Source: Syntrophales bacterium (GTDB taxonomy: Bacteria; Desulfobacterota; Syntrophia; Syntrophales; PHBD01). From it: a DNA stretch of 64,000 nt. The notes below the pieces were generated by a model. It made no database searches. It saw only the letters and a program-made list of their open reading frames with translations, and was not told where the DNA came from. The translations under genes were made by a program, and so were the position numbers. Of this stretch, positions 25,178 to 34,227 are shown piece by piece. Each line of letters begins with the position of its first letter. Position 1 is the stretch's first letter. The stretch spans positions 62,001 to 126,000 of the forward strand of contig DAOSEM010000008.1 in the NCBI GenBank assembly GCA_035363115.1. The letters are read 5' to 3'.

Positions 25178-26089
25178 TCAGGTCATCCGGTCCCGGATCA
25201 GGGGAATGACCAGGCTGGCGGATCGATATCCCTCGTCGATGGCCTCCGCCCCGCGGTTGAACTCGAAGAGGGCGATGTCGGCCAGGTGAGGGGTGATCAG
25301 GACGTCCGGGGGCTCCGCCTGGAGCCTCTGTCGGGTGATCCGGTCCTGCATGATGTAGAGGGACCGGGTGATCACCTCCAGCAGCGTGGGACCGCGGAGA
25401 GACGAGTTCCCATTGGAACGCAGCCAGGCGGAAGGGTTTGTCCAGGGCATGCTGGCGTCCAGAAAATCGGCTACTTTTTCCTGGATCACCTGGTTTCGCC
25501 GGCGGCGTTCCCGGGTGAAGAGGGACTTTCCCAGGATGTCCGAGTTCAGGCTGACGGCAATGACGATGTCGGCCCCCATGGCGCGGCAGAGGGAGACCGG
25601 AACGGGGTTCACGAGCCCGCCGTCCAGGAGCCAGCGGGTGCCTTCCGGGTAGGGCGTGAACATGACGGGCACGGAGATGCTTGCCCGCATGGCATCGATG
25701 AGGGATCCCTTCCGGAGCCAGATCTCTTTTCCCGAATACAGGTCCGAGGCAACCGCGCCGAAGGCCACGGGCAGGTCCTCGATGTGAAGGTCCGTCAGGC
25801 GCTCCTTGAGATAGGCGGTGATCTTGTCTCCTCCCATGAATCCCGAGCGGGGGAGCCGGACCTCGAGGAAGCGGAAGATGTCAGGCCAGCGGAGCTCCCG
25901 GACCAGCGTCTCCATCTCGCCCAGGAAACCCGCCGCCCAGCATCCCCCGACGACGGCTCCCATGGAGGCGCCGCAGACGATGTCGATGGGGATATCCGCC
26001 TCCCGGAGGCAGCGGACGACACCGATGTGGGACCAGCCGCGAGCGGACCCGCTGCCCAGGGCAAGACCGATACGCTTCCGTTTCTTCAC
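25178..26089 (-). CDS. patatin-like phospholipase (RssA-type)
   Basis: 303 residues. The oxyanion loop GSGSARGWSHIGV, the nucleophile elbow GASMG with Ser42 and the catalytic Asp156 in LLDGG are all present. This is the bacterial RssA-like patatin group, a cytoplasmic or membrane-bound lipid acyl hydrolase. GTG 26089 follows GGAGG and is preferred over an ATG at 26158 that would run into the zur promoter. The divergent zur gene starts 120 bases away. Confidence 0.85.
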   Translation of the reverse strand: MKKRKRIGLALGSGSARGWSHIGVVRCLREADIPIDIVCGASMGAVVGGCWAAGFLGEMETLVRELRWPDIFRFLEVRLPRSGFMGGDKITAYLKERLTDLHIEDLPVAFGAVASDLYSGKEIWLRKGSLIDAMRASISVPVMFTPYPEGTRWLLDGGLVNPVPVSLCRAMGADIVIAVSLNSDILGKSLFTRERRRRNQVIQEKVADFLDASMPWTNPSAWLRSNGNSSLRGPTLLEVITRSLYIMQDRITRQRLQAEPPDVLITPHLADIALFEFNRGAEAIDEGYRSASLVIPLIRDRMT

Positions 26090-26171
26090 CTTTCCTCCGG
26101 TTGTTCGGCTTGGAAAATCAGACGGCTGACAAATACGGGAAAAGCCGGTCCGGGTCAATTCCGAATGAATC

Positions 26172-26200
26172 TTGACAAACGCAACCTGGTTGCGTTAAAT
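26172..26200 (+). promoter_or_regulatory. zur-znu promoter with Zur/Fur-type operator filling the spacer
   Basis: TTGACA at 26172-26177, a 17-base spacer and TTAAAT at 26195-26200. The spacer is the perfect palindrome AACGCAACCTGGTTGCGTT (26178-26196). Binding of the regulator would block the polymerase, so autoregulation is very likely. Confidence 0.8.
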
Positions 26201-26209
26201 GTGCACCCC

Positions 26210-26731
26210 ATGGAAACCGCTTCATTATTGGAAAATTTGAAGGACTCCGGCTGCCGGATCACCCGGACCCGGAGGGCCGTCCTGGACATCCTGTCTGCCA
26301 GCCGCGTGCTCCTGTCGGCGGACGACCTCCGCCGGGCTCTCGCCGCGCGGGGGCTCAGGGTGAACAAGACCACGGTTTACCGGGAGTTTTCCTTCCTCAA
26401 GGGCCGCGGCATCGTCCATGAGATCCATTTCGGCGACGGGACGGTCCGGTACCGGCTCTGTCCGGATACGCACCATCACCACGTCATCTGCATGAACTGC
26501 AAGCGGGCGGAGGAAGTGGCCCTGGAGGGGGATTTGCGGGAGTTGGAGGCCGACATCGGCCAGACCAAGGGTTTTCAGATACTGCATCACACGCTGGAGT
26601 TTTTCGGTCTGTGCTCCGACTGCCGCTTGGCAGCCGGGCCTCCGGAGCCTTCGGGGCTTCCCGCCGCGGACCCGGCGGATCGGGTGGCGGCGGGAACGGT
26701 CCGGAAAGAAGAAGGAAAGGACATTTCATGA
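26210..26731 (+). CDS. zur: Fur-family regulator, probably zinc-sensing
   Basis: 173 residues of the Fur family. A winged-helix head (TRTRRAVLDIL, NKTTVYREFSFL), a DTHHHH stretch (His88-91), and two Cys pairs C94-X2-C97 and C135-X2-C138 that hold structural zinc. Its overlap (ATGA) with a zinc importer gene makes Zur the best assignment, although Fur or a manganese sensor is possible. The start at 26210 is about three to four bases past the expected transcript start, so the message may be leaderless. An earlier ATG at 26164 lies upstream of the promoter. Confidence 0.8.
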   Translation: METASLLENLKDSGCRITRTRRAVLDILSASRVLLSADDLRRALAARGLRVNKTTVYREFSFLKGRGIVHEIHFGDGTVRYRLCPDTHHHHVICMNCKRAEEVALEGDLRELEADIGQTKGFQILHHTLEFFGLCSDCRLAAGPPEPSGLPAADPADRVAAGTVRKEEGKDIS

Positions 26732-27723
26732 AACCAGTCGGAAAGCGCGGACGGATCGCCGTCATCACCATCGGGATCCTCTGTTTATCCCTTTTCCTGC
26801 TGACGATTGCCTGCCGTCCGGGCGGCGATACGGGACCGGTACCGGGAAAACCGGAAGTGGTGACGACGCTGTTCCCATTGTACGATTTCGCCCGCCAGGT
26901 CGGCGGGGACCGGGTTCACGCGGCGCTGCTCCTGCCCCCGGGGGTGGAGCCCCATGCTTTCGAGCCCCGGCCCGGGGATGTCGCCCGGATTCAGCAGGCG
27001 GCTGTTTTCATCTACACGGGCAAGTTCATGGAGCCCTGGGCGGAGCGAATTCTGGCGGGACTGGACCGGAAGCATCTCCGGATCGTCGATGCGAGCCGGG
27101 GGATCACCCTGCGGCGGGGTGAATCAGGACATGAGGATCACGATCATCACGAGGGGAGTGCCCAACAGGGGCACCGTCATGCCGACGCGAACGTGGATCC
27201 CCACGTCTGGCTCGACTTCGAAAACGACATCCGGATCGTGGACTCCATCGCCACCGCCCTGGCAGAGGGGAATCCCGGTAACGGCGACTTCTATCGCCGA
27301 AACGCCGCATCGTACCGGGAAAAGCTCCTGGCCCTGGACCGGAGATACCGTGAGACGCTCTCGTCCTGCCGGAAAAAGGTCATCGCCCACGGGGGCCACT
27401 TTGCCTTCGGATACATGGCCCATCGCTACGGACTGGAATACCATACGGCCTACCCGGGATTCACCGCCGACGCGGAACCTTCTCCCCGGGACCTGATGCG
27501 GCTTGCCAAAACGGTCCGCCGGCATGGCCTGACGGCTGTCTACCAGGAGGAACTGGTCAGTCCGAAAATTGCCGAGGCCGTGTCCCGGGAAACGGGAGCC
27601 GCTATTCTGACATTGCACCCGGCCGCCAACATCAGCCGGGAGGATATGGAGAAGGGCGTCACGTTTCTCGATCTGATGGAAAGAAACCTGGAAAACCTCA
27701 AGCGAGGCCTGTCATGTCCATAG
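26728..27723 (+). CDS. znuA: zinc ABC transporter substrate-binding lipoprotein
   Basis: 331 residues of the ZnuA/TroA family. A lipobox LTIAC with Cys29 shows it is a lipoprotein. A metal site is given by His76 and later His159 and the HGGHFAFGYMAH region; a His/Asp-rich loop (135-151, HEDHDHHEG) is typical of ZnuA. The gene overlaps zur by four bases and znuC by ten bases. Confidence 0.9.
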   Translation: MKPVGKRGRIAVITIGILCLSLFLLTIACRPGGDTGPVPGKPEVVTTLFPLYDFARQVGGDRVHAALLLPPGVEPHAFEPRPGDVARIQQAAVFIYTGKFMEPWAERILAGLDRKHLRIVDASRGITLRRGESGHEDHDHHEGSAQQGHRHADANVDPHVWLDFENDIRIVDSIATALAEGNPGNGDFYRRNAASYREKLLALDRRYRETLSSCRKKVIAHGGHFAFGYMAHRYGLEYHTAYPGFTADAEPSPRDLMRLAKTVRRHGLTAVYQEELVSPKIAEAVSRETGAAILTLHPAANISREDMEKGVTFLDLMERNLENLKRGLSCP

Positions 27724-28562
27724 ACGTTCTCGACGTCCGTGGCCTTACGTTCCGATACAACGGTGCGGATATCCTGGAAGATCTTCATTTCTCCGTGAGA
27801 ACGGGGGATTATGTGGGACTGGTAGGGCCGAACGGCTCGGGGAAGACGACCCTGATCCGGCTTCTTCTGGGCCTGCTCGATACGAAGCAGGGGGAGATCC
27901 GGCTCTTTGGGCGGTCTGTCGCGGGATTTCGGGACTGGATGAGGGTGGGATATCTGCCCCAGAAAGCGGCCTTCGTGGGGCCCCGCTTCCCCGCCACGGT
28001 GCGGGAGGTTGTCGCCCTGGGCCGGCTGGCAGGGAAGCGATTTCCCAGGGTCCTCGGGCGCTCCGACCGGGAGGCCGTCGGACGGGCTCTCGATCGGCTG
28101 GACATCGCCGATCTTCGGGACCGGCCTGTGGGAGAGCTCTCCGGGGGCCAGCAGCAGAGGGTCCTGATCGCCCGAGCCCTCGTCAACGATCCGGATCTCC
28201 TGATCCTCGACGAGCCCGCCTCCGCCCTCGACCCGGAGGTTCGGGACCGCTTCTTCCAACTCCTGGCGGACCTGAACGCCGGACGGAAGGTGACCATCGT
28301 CATGGTGACCCACGACCTTGGGACCATCGGCCGGTACAGCTCGAAGCTTCTTTACCTGGACAAGCGGATCGTGTTTTACGGTACGTATGAGGAATTCTGC
28401 CATTCCGAAGACGTGACCCGCATCTTCGGGGCCTTCTCCCAGCATGTCATCTGCCACCGCCACGGGGCTCCGGCAGGCGACGGGCTGGTGCCGTATCCCG
28501 TTTCGCCGGGTACGGCCGCCGGGTCCGGGATGAAACACCGGTTCGGGGAGGCCGGGAAATGA
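27714..28562 (+). CDS. znuC: zinc ABC transporter ATPase
   Basis: 282 residues. Walker A GPNGSGKTT, Q-loop LPQKAAF, signature LSGGQQQRVLIARA, Walker B LLILDEPASALDP and switch VTHD. The C-terminus carries a HVICHRHG segment that may bind zinc. It overlaps znuA by ten bases. Confidence 0.93.
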   Translation: MSIDVLDVRGLTFRYNGADILEDLHFSVRTGDYVGLVGPNGSGKTTLIRLLLGLLDTKQGEIRLFGRSVAGFRDWMRVGYLPQKAAFVGPRFPATVREVVALGRLAGKRFPRVLGRSDREAVGRALDRLDIADLRDRPVGELSGGQQQRVLIARALVNDPDLLILDEPASALDPEVRDRFFQLLADLNAGRKVTIVMVTHDLGTIGRYSSKLLYLDKRIVFYGTYEEFCHSEDVTRIFGAFSQHVICHRHGAPAGDGLVPYPVSPGTAAGSGMKHRFGEAGK

Positions 28563-28584
28563 ACTGCCGGGAGGGAAGAAAACC

Positions 28585-29418
28585 GTGAGCTGGATGGAAT
28601 GGCTGTCTTTCGGATTCGTGCAGCGGGCGCTCCTCGCCGGTTCGTTCATTGCGGTCCTGTGCGCGGTCCTGGGGGTCTTTCTGGTTTTGCGCCGCCTGTC
28701 GCTGATCGGAGACGGGCTGGCTCATGCCACCTTCGGCAGTGCGGCCCTGGCCCTCTGGCTCCAGTGGAACCCGCTTTATGTCTCCATTCCCGTCGTCATG
28801 GCCGCCGCGCTGGGGATCCTGAAACTGGCGGAAAAGACGAAGATGTACGGGGATGCCGCCATCGGCATCGTCTCCGCCGTTGGAATTGCCGGAGGCGTAC
28901 TCATCGCCGGCCTGGCGGGGGGATTTAACGTGGACCTGTTCAGTTTTCTCTTCGGGAGCATCCTGACCATCGGTCCCCTGGATGTCGCCGTTTCCGTCGT
29001 TCTCTCCGTTGCCGTCGTGGCGGCGGTTTCCCTGTTCTACCAGGAACTGCTTTCGGTGACATTCGACGAGGACTCGGCGCGGGCCTCGGGCATCCGGGTG
29101 GAATGGATCAACCGGGTCTTCGGCCTGCTGACGGCGGTGGCGGTGGTCCTGTCGATGAAGGTCGTGGGTGTTCTTCTGATCTCGGCCCTTCTGATCCTGC
29201 CGGCCGTGACGGCGCTCCAGGTAACCCGGAGCTTCCGGGCCACCATGGCGGCGGCGGCGGCGATTGCCGTTCTTTCGGTACTGGCGGGGATCCTGGTTTC
29301 CTTTGCCCTGGATCTGCCCTCGGGGGCCACGATCGTTTTCGTCAACATTCTCTTTCTGGCGGCGGGTCTGGCTCTTCGCCGGCGCGAGGGAGGGGCCGGG
29401 GAGAAGACGTCCCCCTGA
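28585..29418 (+). CDS. znuB: zinc ABC transporter permease
   Basis: 277 residues with eight to nine hydrophobic segments and the ABC-3 opening GSFIAVLCAVLGVFLVLRRLSLIGDGLAHATFG. It forms the inner-membrane channel of the zinc importer. GTG 28585 follows GGGAGGG; an ATG at 28594 is an alternative. The gene is followed immediately (TGACATG) by a BASS transporter gene. Confidence 0.92.
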   Translation: MSWMEWLSFGFVQRALLAGSFIAVLCAVLGVFLVLRRLSLIGDGLAHATFGSAALALWLQWNPLYVSIPVVMAAALGILKLAEKTKMYGDAAIGIVSAVGIAGGVLIAGLAGGFNVDLFSFLFGSILTIGPLDVAVSVVLSVAVVAAVSLFYQELLSVTFDEDSARASGIRVEWINRVFGLLTAVAVVLSMKVVGVLLISALLILPAVTALQVTRSFRATMAAAAAIAVLSVLAGILVSFALDLPSGATIVFVNILFLAAGLALRRREGGAGEKTSP

Positions 29419-29419
29419 C

Positions 29420-30415
29420 ATGCGGAGGTGCGCCATTCCTAGTCTTCGATCGCTCCTGGCAAACCGGAACGTCATTTTCGCTCTCGCGGTCGGTTTCGGG
29501 CTGGCCGTCCCGGGGCCGTCGGAGTGGATCCGGCCGCTGATCCTTCCGGCCCTGGCCGTCGTGCTCACCGTGTCTTTGCTGGGCATCTCCAACGACCTGT
29601 TTCGCCGGCCCGGGAAACTGATCGCGCCCTCCCTGGCGGGCATATTCCTGAATTACCTCGTTCTCGGCAACGTCATCGTCCTTCTGGCCGCCTGGCTGGT
29701 CCAGGAGGACCTGCTGTGGAAGGGGTTCGTCCTCATGGCGGCCGTCCCGCCGGCGGTGGCGATCATTCCCTTTGCGTCCAGCCTCCGGGGGGACCTGTTC
29801 CTCTCGCTGGTCGGGACCGTCGGGGGGTACCTGGGCGGGCTTGTCCTGATGCCGCTGATGCTCGGCGCACTGCTGGGAGGAAGCCTTGCGGATCCCTCTG
29901 TCCTGGTTCAGCATGTCCTGGTTCTCATCGTTTTCCCCCTGGCGGTCTCGCGCCTGATCCTCATCAAAGGATGGCACCTCCGGATCCGTCCCGTCCGGGG
30001 CCCACTGACCGACTGGGGATTCTTCCTGGTCATTTACGCCATCACGGGCCTAAACCGGGACATCCTCTTCCGGAACCCGGAGGTGTTGATTCCGATTGCG
30101 GCGATTCTCTTCACGACCACCTTCGTGCTCGGATTCCTCGCAGATCGGGTTGCCAGGCTCTTTCACGTGAAGGAAGAGACACGGATCAGCCTCGTGCTCC
30201 TGGGGACACTCAAGAACTACGGCCTGACCGGCGGACTGGCCCTGTCGCTCTTCGGCCGCGAGGCGGCCCTTCCGGCTGCCATGGGCAGCCTGTTCCTGAT
30301 CCTGTATTACATGTGGCTCGGGAGGAAGCGACGCGGCGTGGCGCCGCAGGAAGCATTCACAGAGGCGGAACATCGAGGCCGGGAAGAGGGTCAGCGGGCC
30401 ATGCAGGAGACGTGA
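29420..30415 (+). CDS. BASS-type (SBF-like) membrane transporter
   Basis: 331 residues, almost all membrane segments (about ten), of the bile acid:sodium symporter/arsenical resistance-like superfamily. It has GISNDLFRRPGKLIAPSLAGI and AVPPAVAIIPFASSLRGD. The substrate is unknown; several members carry organic anions. ATG 29420 forms the TGACATG junction with znuB. A GGAGG six bases before an ATT at 29435 could mark a rare start, giving five fewer residues. Co-transcription suggests a zinc-regulated transporter. Confidence 0.7.
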   Translation: MRRCAIPSLRSLLANRNVIFALAVGFGLAVPGPSEWIRPLILPALAVVLTVSLLGISNDLFRRPGKLIAPSLAGIFLNYLVLGNVIVLLAAWLVQEDLLWKGFVLMAAVPPAVAIIPFASSLRGDLFLSLVGTVGGYLGGLVLMPLMLGALLGGSLADPSVLVQHVLVLIVFPLAVSRLILIKGWHLRIRPVRGPLTDWGFFLVIYAITGLNRDILFRNPEVLIPIAAILFTTTFVLGFLADRVARLFHVKEETRISLVLLGTLKNYGLTGGLALSLFGREAALPAAMGSLFLILYYMWLGRKRRGVAPQEAFTEAEHRGREEGQRAMQET

Positions 30416-30446
30416 TGCACAGGGGAGCGGCGCTCCCTCCCATTTC

Positions 30447-30475
30447 TTGCGGGAAACCGAATTCGCTGCTATACA
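30447..30475 (+). promoter_or_regulatory. sodB promoter
   Basis: TTGCGG at 30447-30452, a 17-base spacer and TATACA at 30470-30475. The start codon is 70 bases farther. Confidence 0.5.
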
Positions 30476-30545
30476 GAAATCCACGCACCGCTTCCGGCCC
30501 GGAAGCGGCCCATCGGATTCACCATCACGAAAGGAGGTATTCCCC

Positions 30546-31139
30546 ATGGCACTCGTACTGCCGGATCTGCCCTATGCAAAAGACGCCCTCGCGCCGGTCA
30601 TCAGCGCGAATACCCTCGAATTCCATTACGGAAAGCACCATCGGGCCTACGTGGACAACGGCAACAAGCTCCTGGCTGGAACGGAGCTGGAGAATCTGGC
30701 CCCGGAGGAGATCATCCGCAAGATCGCCGGAGACGCCGCCAAGGCGGGCATCTTCAACAACGTCGCTCAGGCCTGGAACCATTCCTTCTACTGGAAGTGC
30801 ATGAAGCCCGGCGGGGGCGGGAAGCCGTCGGGAGCCGTCGCTGACAGGATCATGGCGGCCTGGGGAAGCTATGAGAAGTTTGTCGAGGAGCTGAAGAACG
30901 CCGGGGCGACCCAGTTCGGCAGCGGCTGGGCATGGCTGGTCCTGGACGGCGGGGCCTTGAAGATCACGAAGACGGCCAATGCCGACACACCCGTCGCACA
31001 CGGCCAGAAGCCCCTCCTGACGATCGACGTCTGGGAGCACGCCTACTACCTGGACTACCAGAACCGGCGTCCCGACTACCTGGCGGCCTTCATCGAGAAG
31101 CTCGTGAACTGGGATTTCGTGAACGAAAACCTGAAGTGA
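30546..31139 (+). CDS. sodB: superoxide dismutase, Fe type
   Basis: 197 residues. Metal ligands His27 (EFHYGKHH), His79 (AWNHSFYW), Asp161 and His165 (DVWEHAYY) are all in place. Gln75 in NVAQAWNH is the Fe-type position, so Fe rather than Mn is likely. It protects the anaerobe from oxygen. ATG 30546 has AAGGAGG nine bases upstream. Followed by a hairpin without a T run. Confidence 0.93.
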   Translation: MALVLPDLPYAKDALAPVISANTLEFHYGKHHRAYVDNGNKLLAGTELENLAPEEIIRKIAGDAAKAGIFNNVAQAWNHSFYWKCMKPGGGGKPSGAVADRIMAAWGSYEKFVEELKNAGATQFGSGWAWLVLDGGALKITKTANADTPVAHGQKPLLTIDVWEHAYYLDYQNRRPDYLAAFIEKLVNWDFVNENLK

Positions 31140-31154
31140 GAACCGGAAGGGACG

Positions 31155-31195
31155 GGCATCCCCTCTGCAGTCATTCCGTCAGCAGGGGGGATGCC
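31155..31195. other. hairpin after sodB
   Basis: GGCATCCCC (31155-31163) pairs perfectly with GGGGATGCC (31187-31195) with a mostly paired inside. No T run follows, so it may be a weak or factor-dependent terminator, or a stabiliser. Confidence 0.45.
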
Positions 31196-31282
31196 GTTCC
31201 GCAACCATGATGCCGGCTTCCATCCACGAAGCGGAACGGAGTGGAGGCCCAGCCGGAAAACGGCCTTGCGTTTTTGGTATTC

Positions 31283-31975
31283 ATGCCCCTCTCCTCTGAC
31301 GAACCCCATTACAAAGAGCATCGCCGGCGCCTGAAGAAACGGTATGCCGAGGCGGGCCTCGATGCGTTCCATGAATACGAAGCGCTGGAACTGCTCCTTT
31401 TTTATGGAATTCCCCAGGGGGACGTAAAGCCTCTCGCCAAGGAGCTGCTGGCCGAGTTCGGCTGTTTCCGGGCGATCCTGGACGCCGATCCGGCGGACCT
31501 GGTGGCCCGGAAAGGCATCGGCCCCCACACGGCGATCCTCCTGAAGCTTGTCAAGGACCTGGCCTCCCTGTACCTTCGCCAGAAGGCCGTCGAAAAGCCC
31601 CAGATCACCTGCACGTCGGAACTCCTGGACTACTGCCGGGCCAGCATGGGGGGGTTGAAGGACGAGCGCTTCTCCGTCGTCTACCTGGACGCCCGGAACC
31701 GGATCATCGACATCGAGACGATCCAGGAGGGCATCGTCAACCAGGCCGTCGTTTACCCCCGGAAAGTCCTCGAGAATGCACTCAAGCGAAAGGCGTCGGC
31801 GCTGATTCTGGTCCATAACCACCCGTCGGGCTATGTCCAGCCCTCGGACGCGGACGTCCGGCTGACCAGGACGCTCCAGGAGACGGCCAGGGCCCTGGAC
31901 ATCCTCATCCACGACCACCTGATTGTGGGGGAGAATCGGTTCTTCAGCTTTCGGGAAGAAGGAATGATGGCTTAG
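31283..31975 (+). CDS. radC: RadC-family JAB1/MPN protein
   Basis: 230 residues: an N-terminal helix-hairpin-helix (RKGIGPHTAILL) and a C-terminal MPN+/JAMM domain with HNHPSGYVQPSDADV, which should bind zinc (His, His, Asp). Role in DNA repair is disputed; members are linked to horizontal transfer and anti-phage systems in some bacteria. ATG 31283 is used. The gene converges with the M50 gene and their stop codons overlap (TTA/TAG). Confidence 0.9.
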   Translation: MPLSSDEPHYKEHRRRLKKRYAEAGLDAFHEYEALELLLFYGIPQGDVKPLAKELLAEFGCFRAILDADPADLVARKGIGPHTAILLKLVKDLASLYLRQKAVEKPQITCTSELLDYCRASMGGLKDERFSVVYLDARNRIIDIETIQEGIVNQAVVYPRKVLENALKRKASALILVHNHPSGYVQPSDADVRLTRTLQETARALDILIHDHLIVGENRFFSFREEGMMA

Positions 31976-32805
31976 AAATCACGAAATGGAATGGGAATAA
32001 ACGTTGCCGCGAACAATCCCAGGGTGATCCAGCCGATGGCGCGGCGCCGCCGGTCCAGGGGGATCCAGTCGAACAGGACCGGCGGATGATGGATCCCAAG
32101 GACGACGAGAATCGCCCCCCAGACAAGCCAGCCCATCCACCCAGTGAAACCCAGGATCAGGAGAAACGCCACGACGGCGGCGGACAGGTGCTTCTGCCTC
32201 CGCTCCAGGACGGCATAGGCCACGTGCCCCCCATCGAGCTGCCCCACCGGGAGCAGGTTCAGGCACGTTACCAGCAAGCCGATCCAGCCGGAAAAGGCCA
32301 CGGGGTGGAGGATCAGGTTCAGATCGTCCGGCGTCGAGCCGTGAACCAGCCAGGTCAGCAGGCTGAAGAGGAGGGAGCTTCCCAGGGCGATGCCCTGGCC
32401 CTCCGGGGCGGCGGAGGTCGCTTCGGAGAGATACAGGCCGACCAGGAGAATCGGCACGGAGACGATCAGCCCCGTCAGGGGGCCGGCGGCACCGACATCC
32501 AGGAGGACCCTCCTGTCCGGAATGGGCGTCTTCATCTTGATAAAGGCTCCGAAGGTGCCGATGATGGACGGCGCGGGGATGAAATAGGGCAGCGTCACGT
32601 CGATGCCGTGGCGCCGTGCCATGGCGTAATGGCCGAACTCGTGGGCACCGAGGATGAACAGCAGGGTCAGGGAAAACGGAAGGCCCCGCCACAGGGAAAG
32701 GGGGTCCTCCAGCGGATTCACGCCCTGCTGCAGGGCGCCCGCCAGGAGCGTCGTGGCGAAGGTGACGACGAAAAGCAGAATGTGCACAAGCGAAACGTGT
32801 CGCAT
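31972..32805 (-). CDS. M50 site-2-protease-like zinc metallopeptidase
   Basis: 277 residues, multi-spanning. The zinc motif HEFGH (His55, Glu56, His59) and the LDGG motif (Asp191) identify the M50 family of intramembrane proteases. Such proteases cut anti-sigma factors or membrane proteins; no PDZ domain is seen here, unlike RseP. Downstream of an IHF gene. ATG 32805. Confidence 0.88.
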   Translation of the reverse strand: MRHVSLVHILLFVVTFATTLLAGALQQGVNPLEDPLSLWRGLPFSLTLLFILGAHEFGHYAMARRHGIDVTLPYFIPAPSIIGTFGAFIKMKTPIPDRRVLLDVGAAGPLTGLIVSVPILLVGLYLSEATSAAPEGQGIALGSSLLFSLLTWLVHGSTPDDLNLILHPVAFSGWIGLLVTCLNLLPVGQLDGGHVAYAVLERRQKHLSAAVVAFLLILGFTGWMGWLVWGAILVVLGIHHPPVLFDWIPLDRRRRAIGWITLGLFAATFIPIPFRDF

Positions 32806-32811
32806 ACCGGA

Positions 32812-32840
32812 ATAGAAAAGGGGATCGATGAACGACCCCC
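32812..32840 (-). terminator. terminator of the IHF gene
   Basis: On the minus strand GGGG-t-CG / CG-at-CCCC stem over a short loop followed by TTTTC (complement of 32812-32820). It lies in the 87-base gap between the IHF gene end and the M50 start. Confidence 0.5.
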
Positions 32841-32892
32841 TCCCGTTGATACGAGTATTCGTGGATTGCTGGAAATCCTTGAAAATTTGATA

Positions 32893-33174
32893 TTATTCCT
32901 GCTCGTCCACCCGTTCCTTCAGCTCTTTTCCCACCTTGAAGAAGGGCAATCTCTTCGGCGACACCTGGATGCTTCGGCCGGTCTTGGGATTTCGTCCGGT
33001 ATAGGCCTCGTACTTCCTCACGACGAAACTGCCGAACCCGCGGATCTCGATGCGGCCGCTTTTCTTCAGCTCATCGGTAAAACCTTTAAAAATCAGGTTG
33101 ATGACGTCGGTTGCCTTTTTCTCCGTCAGATTTTCCCTCTTGCTCAGTGCCTCAATAAGACCGGACTTATTCAT
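32893..33174 (-). CDS. IHF-type DNA-bending protein (beta-like)
   Basis: 93 residues of the HU/IHF family: MNKSGLIEALSKRENLTEKKA, then the beta-arm GFGSFVVRKYEAYTGRNPKTG with the conserved RNPKTG. It bends DNA. ATG 33174 follows a perfect AAGGAGG. Its promoter is listed at 33259-33287. Assigned IHF-beta (ihfB) as opposed to HU by the start and length, but this is not certain. Confidence 0.88.
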   Translation of the reverse strand: MNKSGLIEALSKRENLTEKKATDVINLIFKGFTDELKKSGRIEIRGFGSFVVRKYEAYTGRNPKTGRSIQVSPKRLPFFKVGKELKERVDEQE

Positions 33175-33258
33175 AAAACCTCCTTCTGATGAGTGCTCAA
33201 GCCTTGCAGATTGTGGGATGAATTGAATAACTTGGGGATATGTTTTATTTTTTTGGCG

Positions 33259-33287
33259 ACTATTATTGATTTTTCCCGGAATGTCAA
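33259..33287 (-). promoter_or_regulatory. promoter of the IHF gene
   Basis: On the minus strand TTGACA (complement of 33282-33287), 17 bases, AATAGT (complement of 33259-33264). It lies in the gap between the IHF gene and the rluB gene. Confidence 0.6.
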
Positions 33288-33334
33288 GCGAATTTTGTGT
33301 CGCCGCCACACCCGCTTTCCTCGTTTTTCCGCAT

Positions 33335-34222
33335 TCAATCGGTCCCGCCGGTCCGTCGAATCCGCGAGCGTCCGCCCGCGGTACGTCCCGCCCCTTCTCT
33401 CCGGTGTCCGGTCCCTCCCCGCAGGCCGGGGGAGGTCCGCGGGCGGGGGGCTTTCTTCACCGGCCCGGCCGGCCCGGGGGGGCTCTCCGCCCCGGCGGGC
33501 TTTCCGGCATAGGAGAGCAACTGACGGATCTCGTTCGTCTTCAGGGGTCTGGAGGTTCCCGCCTCCAGGTTTCCCAACTGGACTCCTCCGACGGCGATGC
33601 GGATCAGTCGCTGGACGGGGTAGCCCAGCTCCTCCATGGCCCTGCGGATGACGCGGTTTCTGCCCTCCGTGGCGACGATCTGGATCCAGGTGCTCTTGGG
33701 ATTCTTCCCCTCCATGGCCACCGCTTCGGGGACAAACCGCCCGTCGGGAAGATCGATGCCCGCTTCCAGTTTCCTTATGGCCTTCGGTGACAGGGAGCCC
33801 CGCACCTTGACCCGGTATGTCTTCGGGACACGGTAACGGGGGTGGGCCACCCGCAGGGCGAACTGACCGTCATTGGTCATGAGCAGGAGACCTTCAGAGT
33901 CGTAATCCAGCCGCCCCACGGGAAACAGGCGCTCGAAGCGCTCTTCCAGCAGGTGCCGCACGACCGGTCGTCCCTCGGGATCCCTGAGGCTGGTCACGGT
34001 TCCCGCCGGCTTGTGGAGCATCAGGTAGACCAGGGTCTCCTCCGGCAGGATCCTCCGGCCGTCCACTCGGATGTCGTCCTTCACGGCATCCGCCCGGGAT
34101 CCCGGTTCACGGCGAACCTCGCCGTTGACGGTGACGCGTCCCTCAAGGACAATCTCTTCCGCCTTCCGGCGCGAGGCGATGCCGGAACGGGCAAGAATCT
34201 TCTGGATGCGTTCTTCGGCCAT
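33335..34222 (-). CDS. rluB: 23S rRNA pseudouridine synthase RluB
   Basis: 295 residues. An N-terminal S4 domain (RIQKILARSGIASRRKAEEIVLEGRVTVNG) is followed by the RsuA-type catalytic motif GRLDYDSEGLL with Asp106. The C-terminus (from about residue 245) is a low-complexity Gly/Pro/Arg extension, which is longer than usual and likely disordered. It modifies 23S rRNA. Close to scpB-scpA, as in many bacteria. Confidence 0.9.
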   Translation of the reverse strand: MAEERIQKILARSGIASRRKAEEIVLEGRVTVNGEVRREPGSRADAVKDDIRVDGRRILPEETLVYLMLHKPAGTVTSLRDPEGRPVVRHLLEERFERLFPVGRLDYDSEGLLLMTNDGQFALRVAHPRYRVPKTYRVKVRGSLSPKAIRKLEAGIDLPDGRFVPEAVAMEGKNPKSTWIQIVATEGRNRVIRRAMEELGYPVQRLIRIAVGGVQLGNLEAGTSRPLKTNEIRQLLSYAGKPAGAESPPGPAGPVKKAPRPRTSPGLRGGTGHRREGAGRTAGGRSRIRRTGGTD

Positions 34223-34227
34223 GGGGT

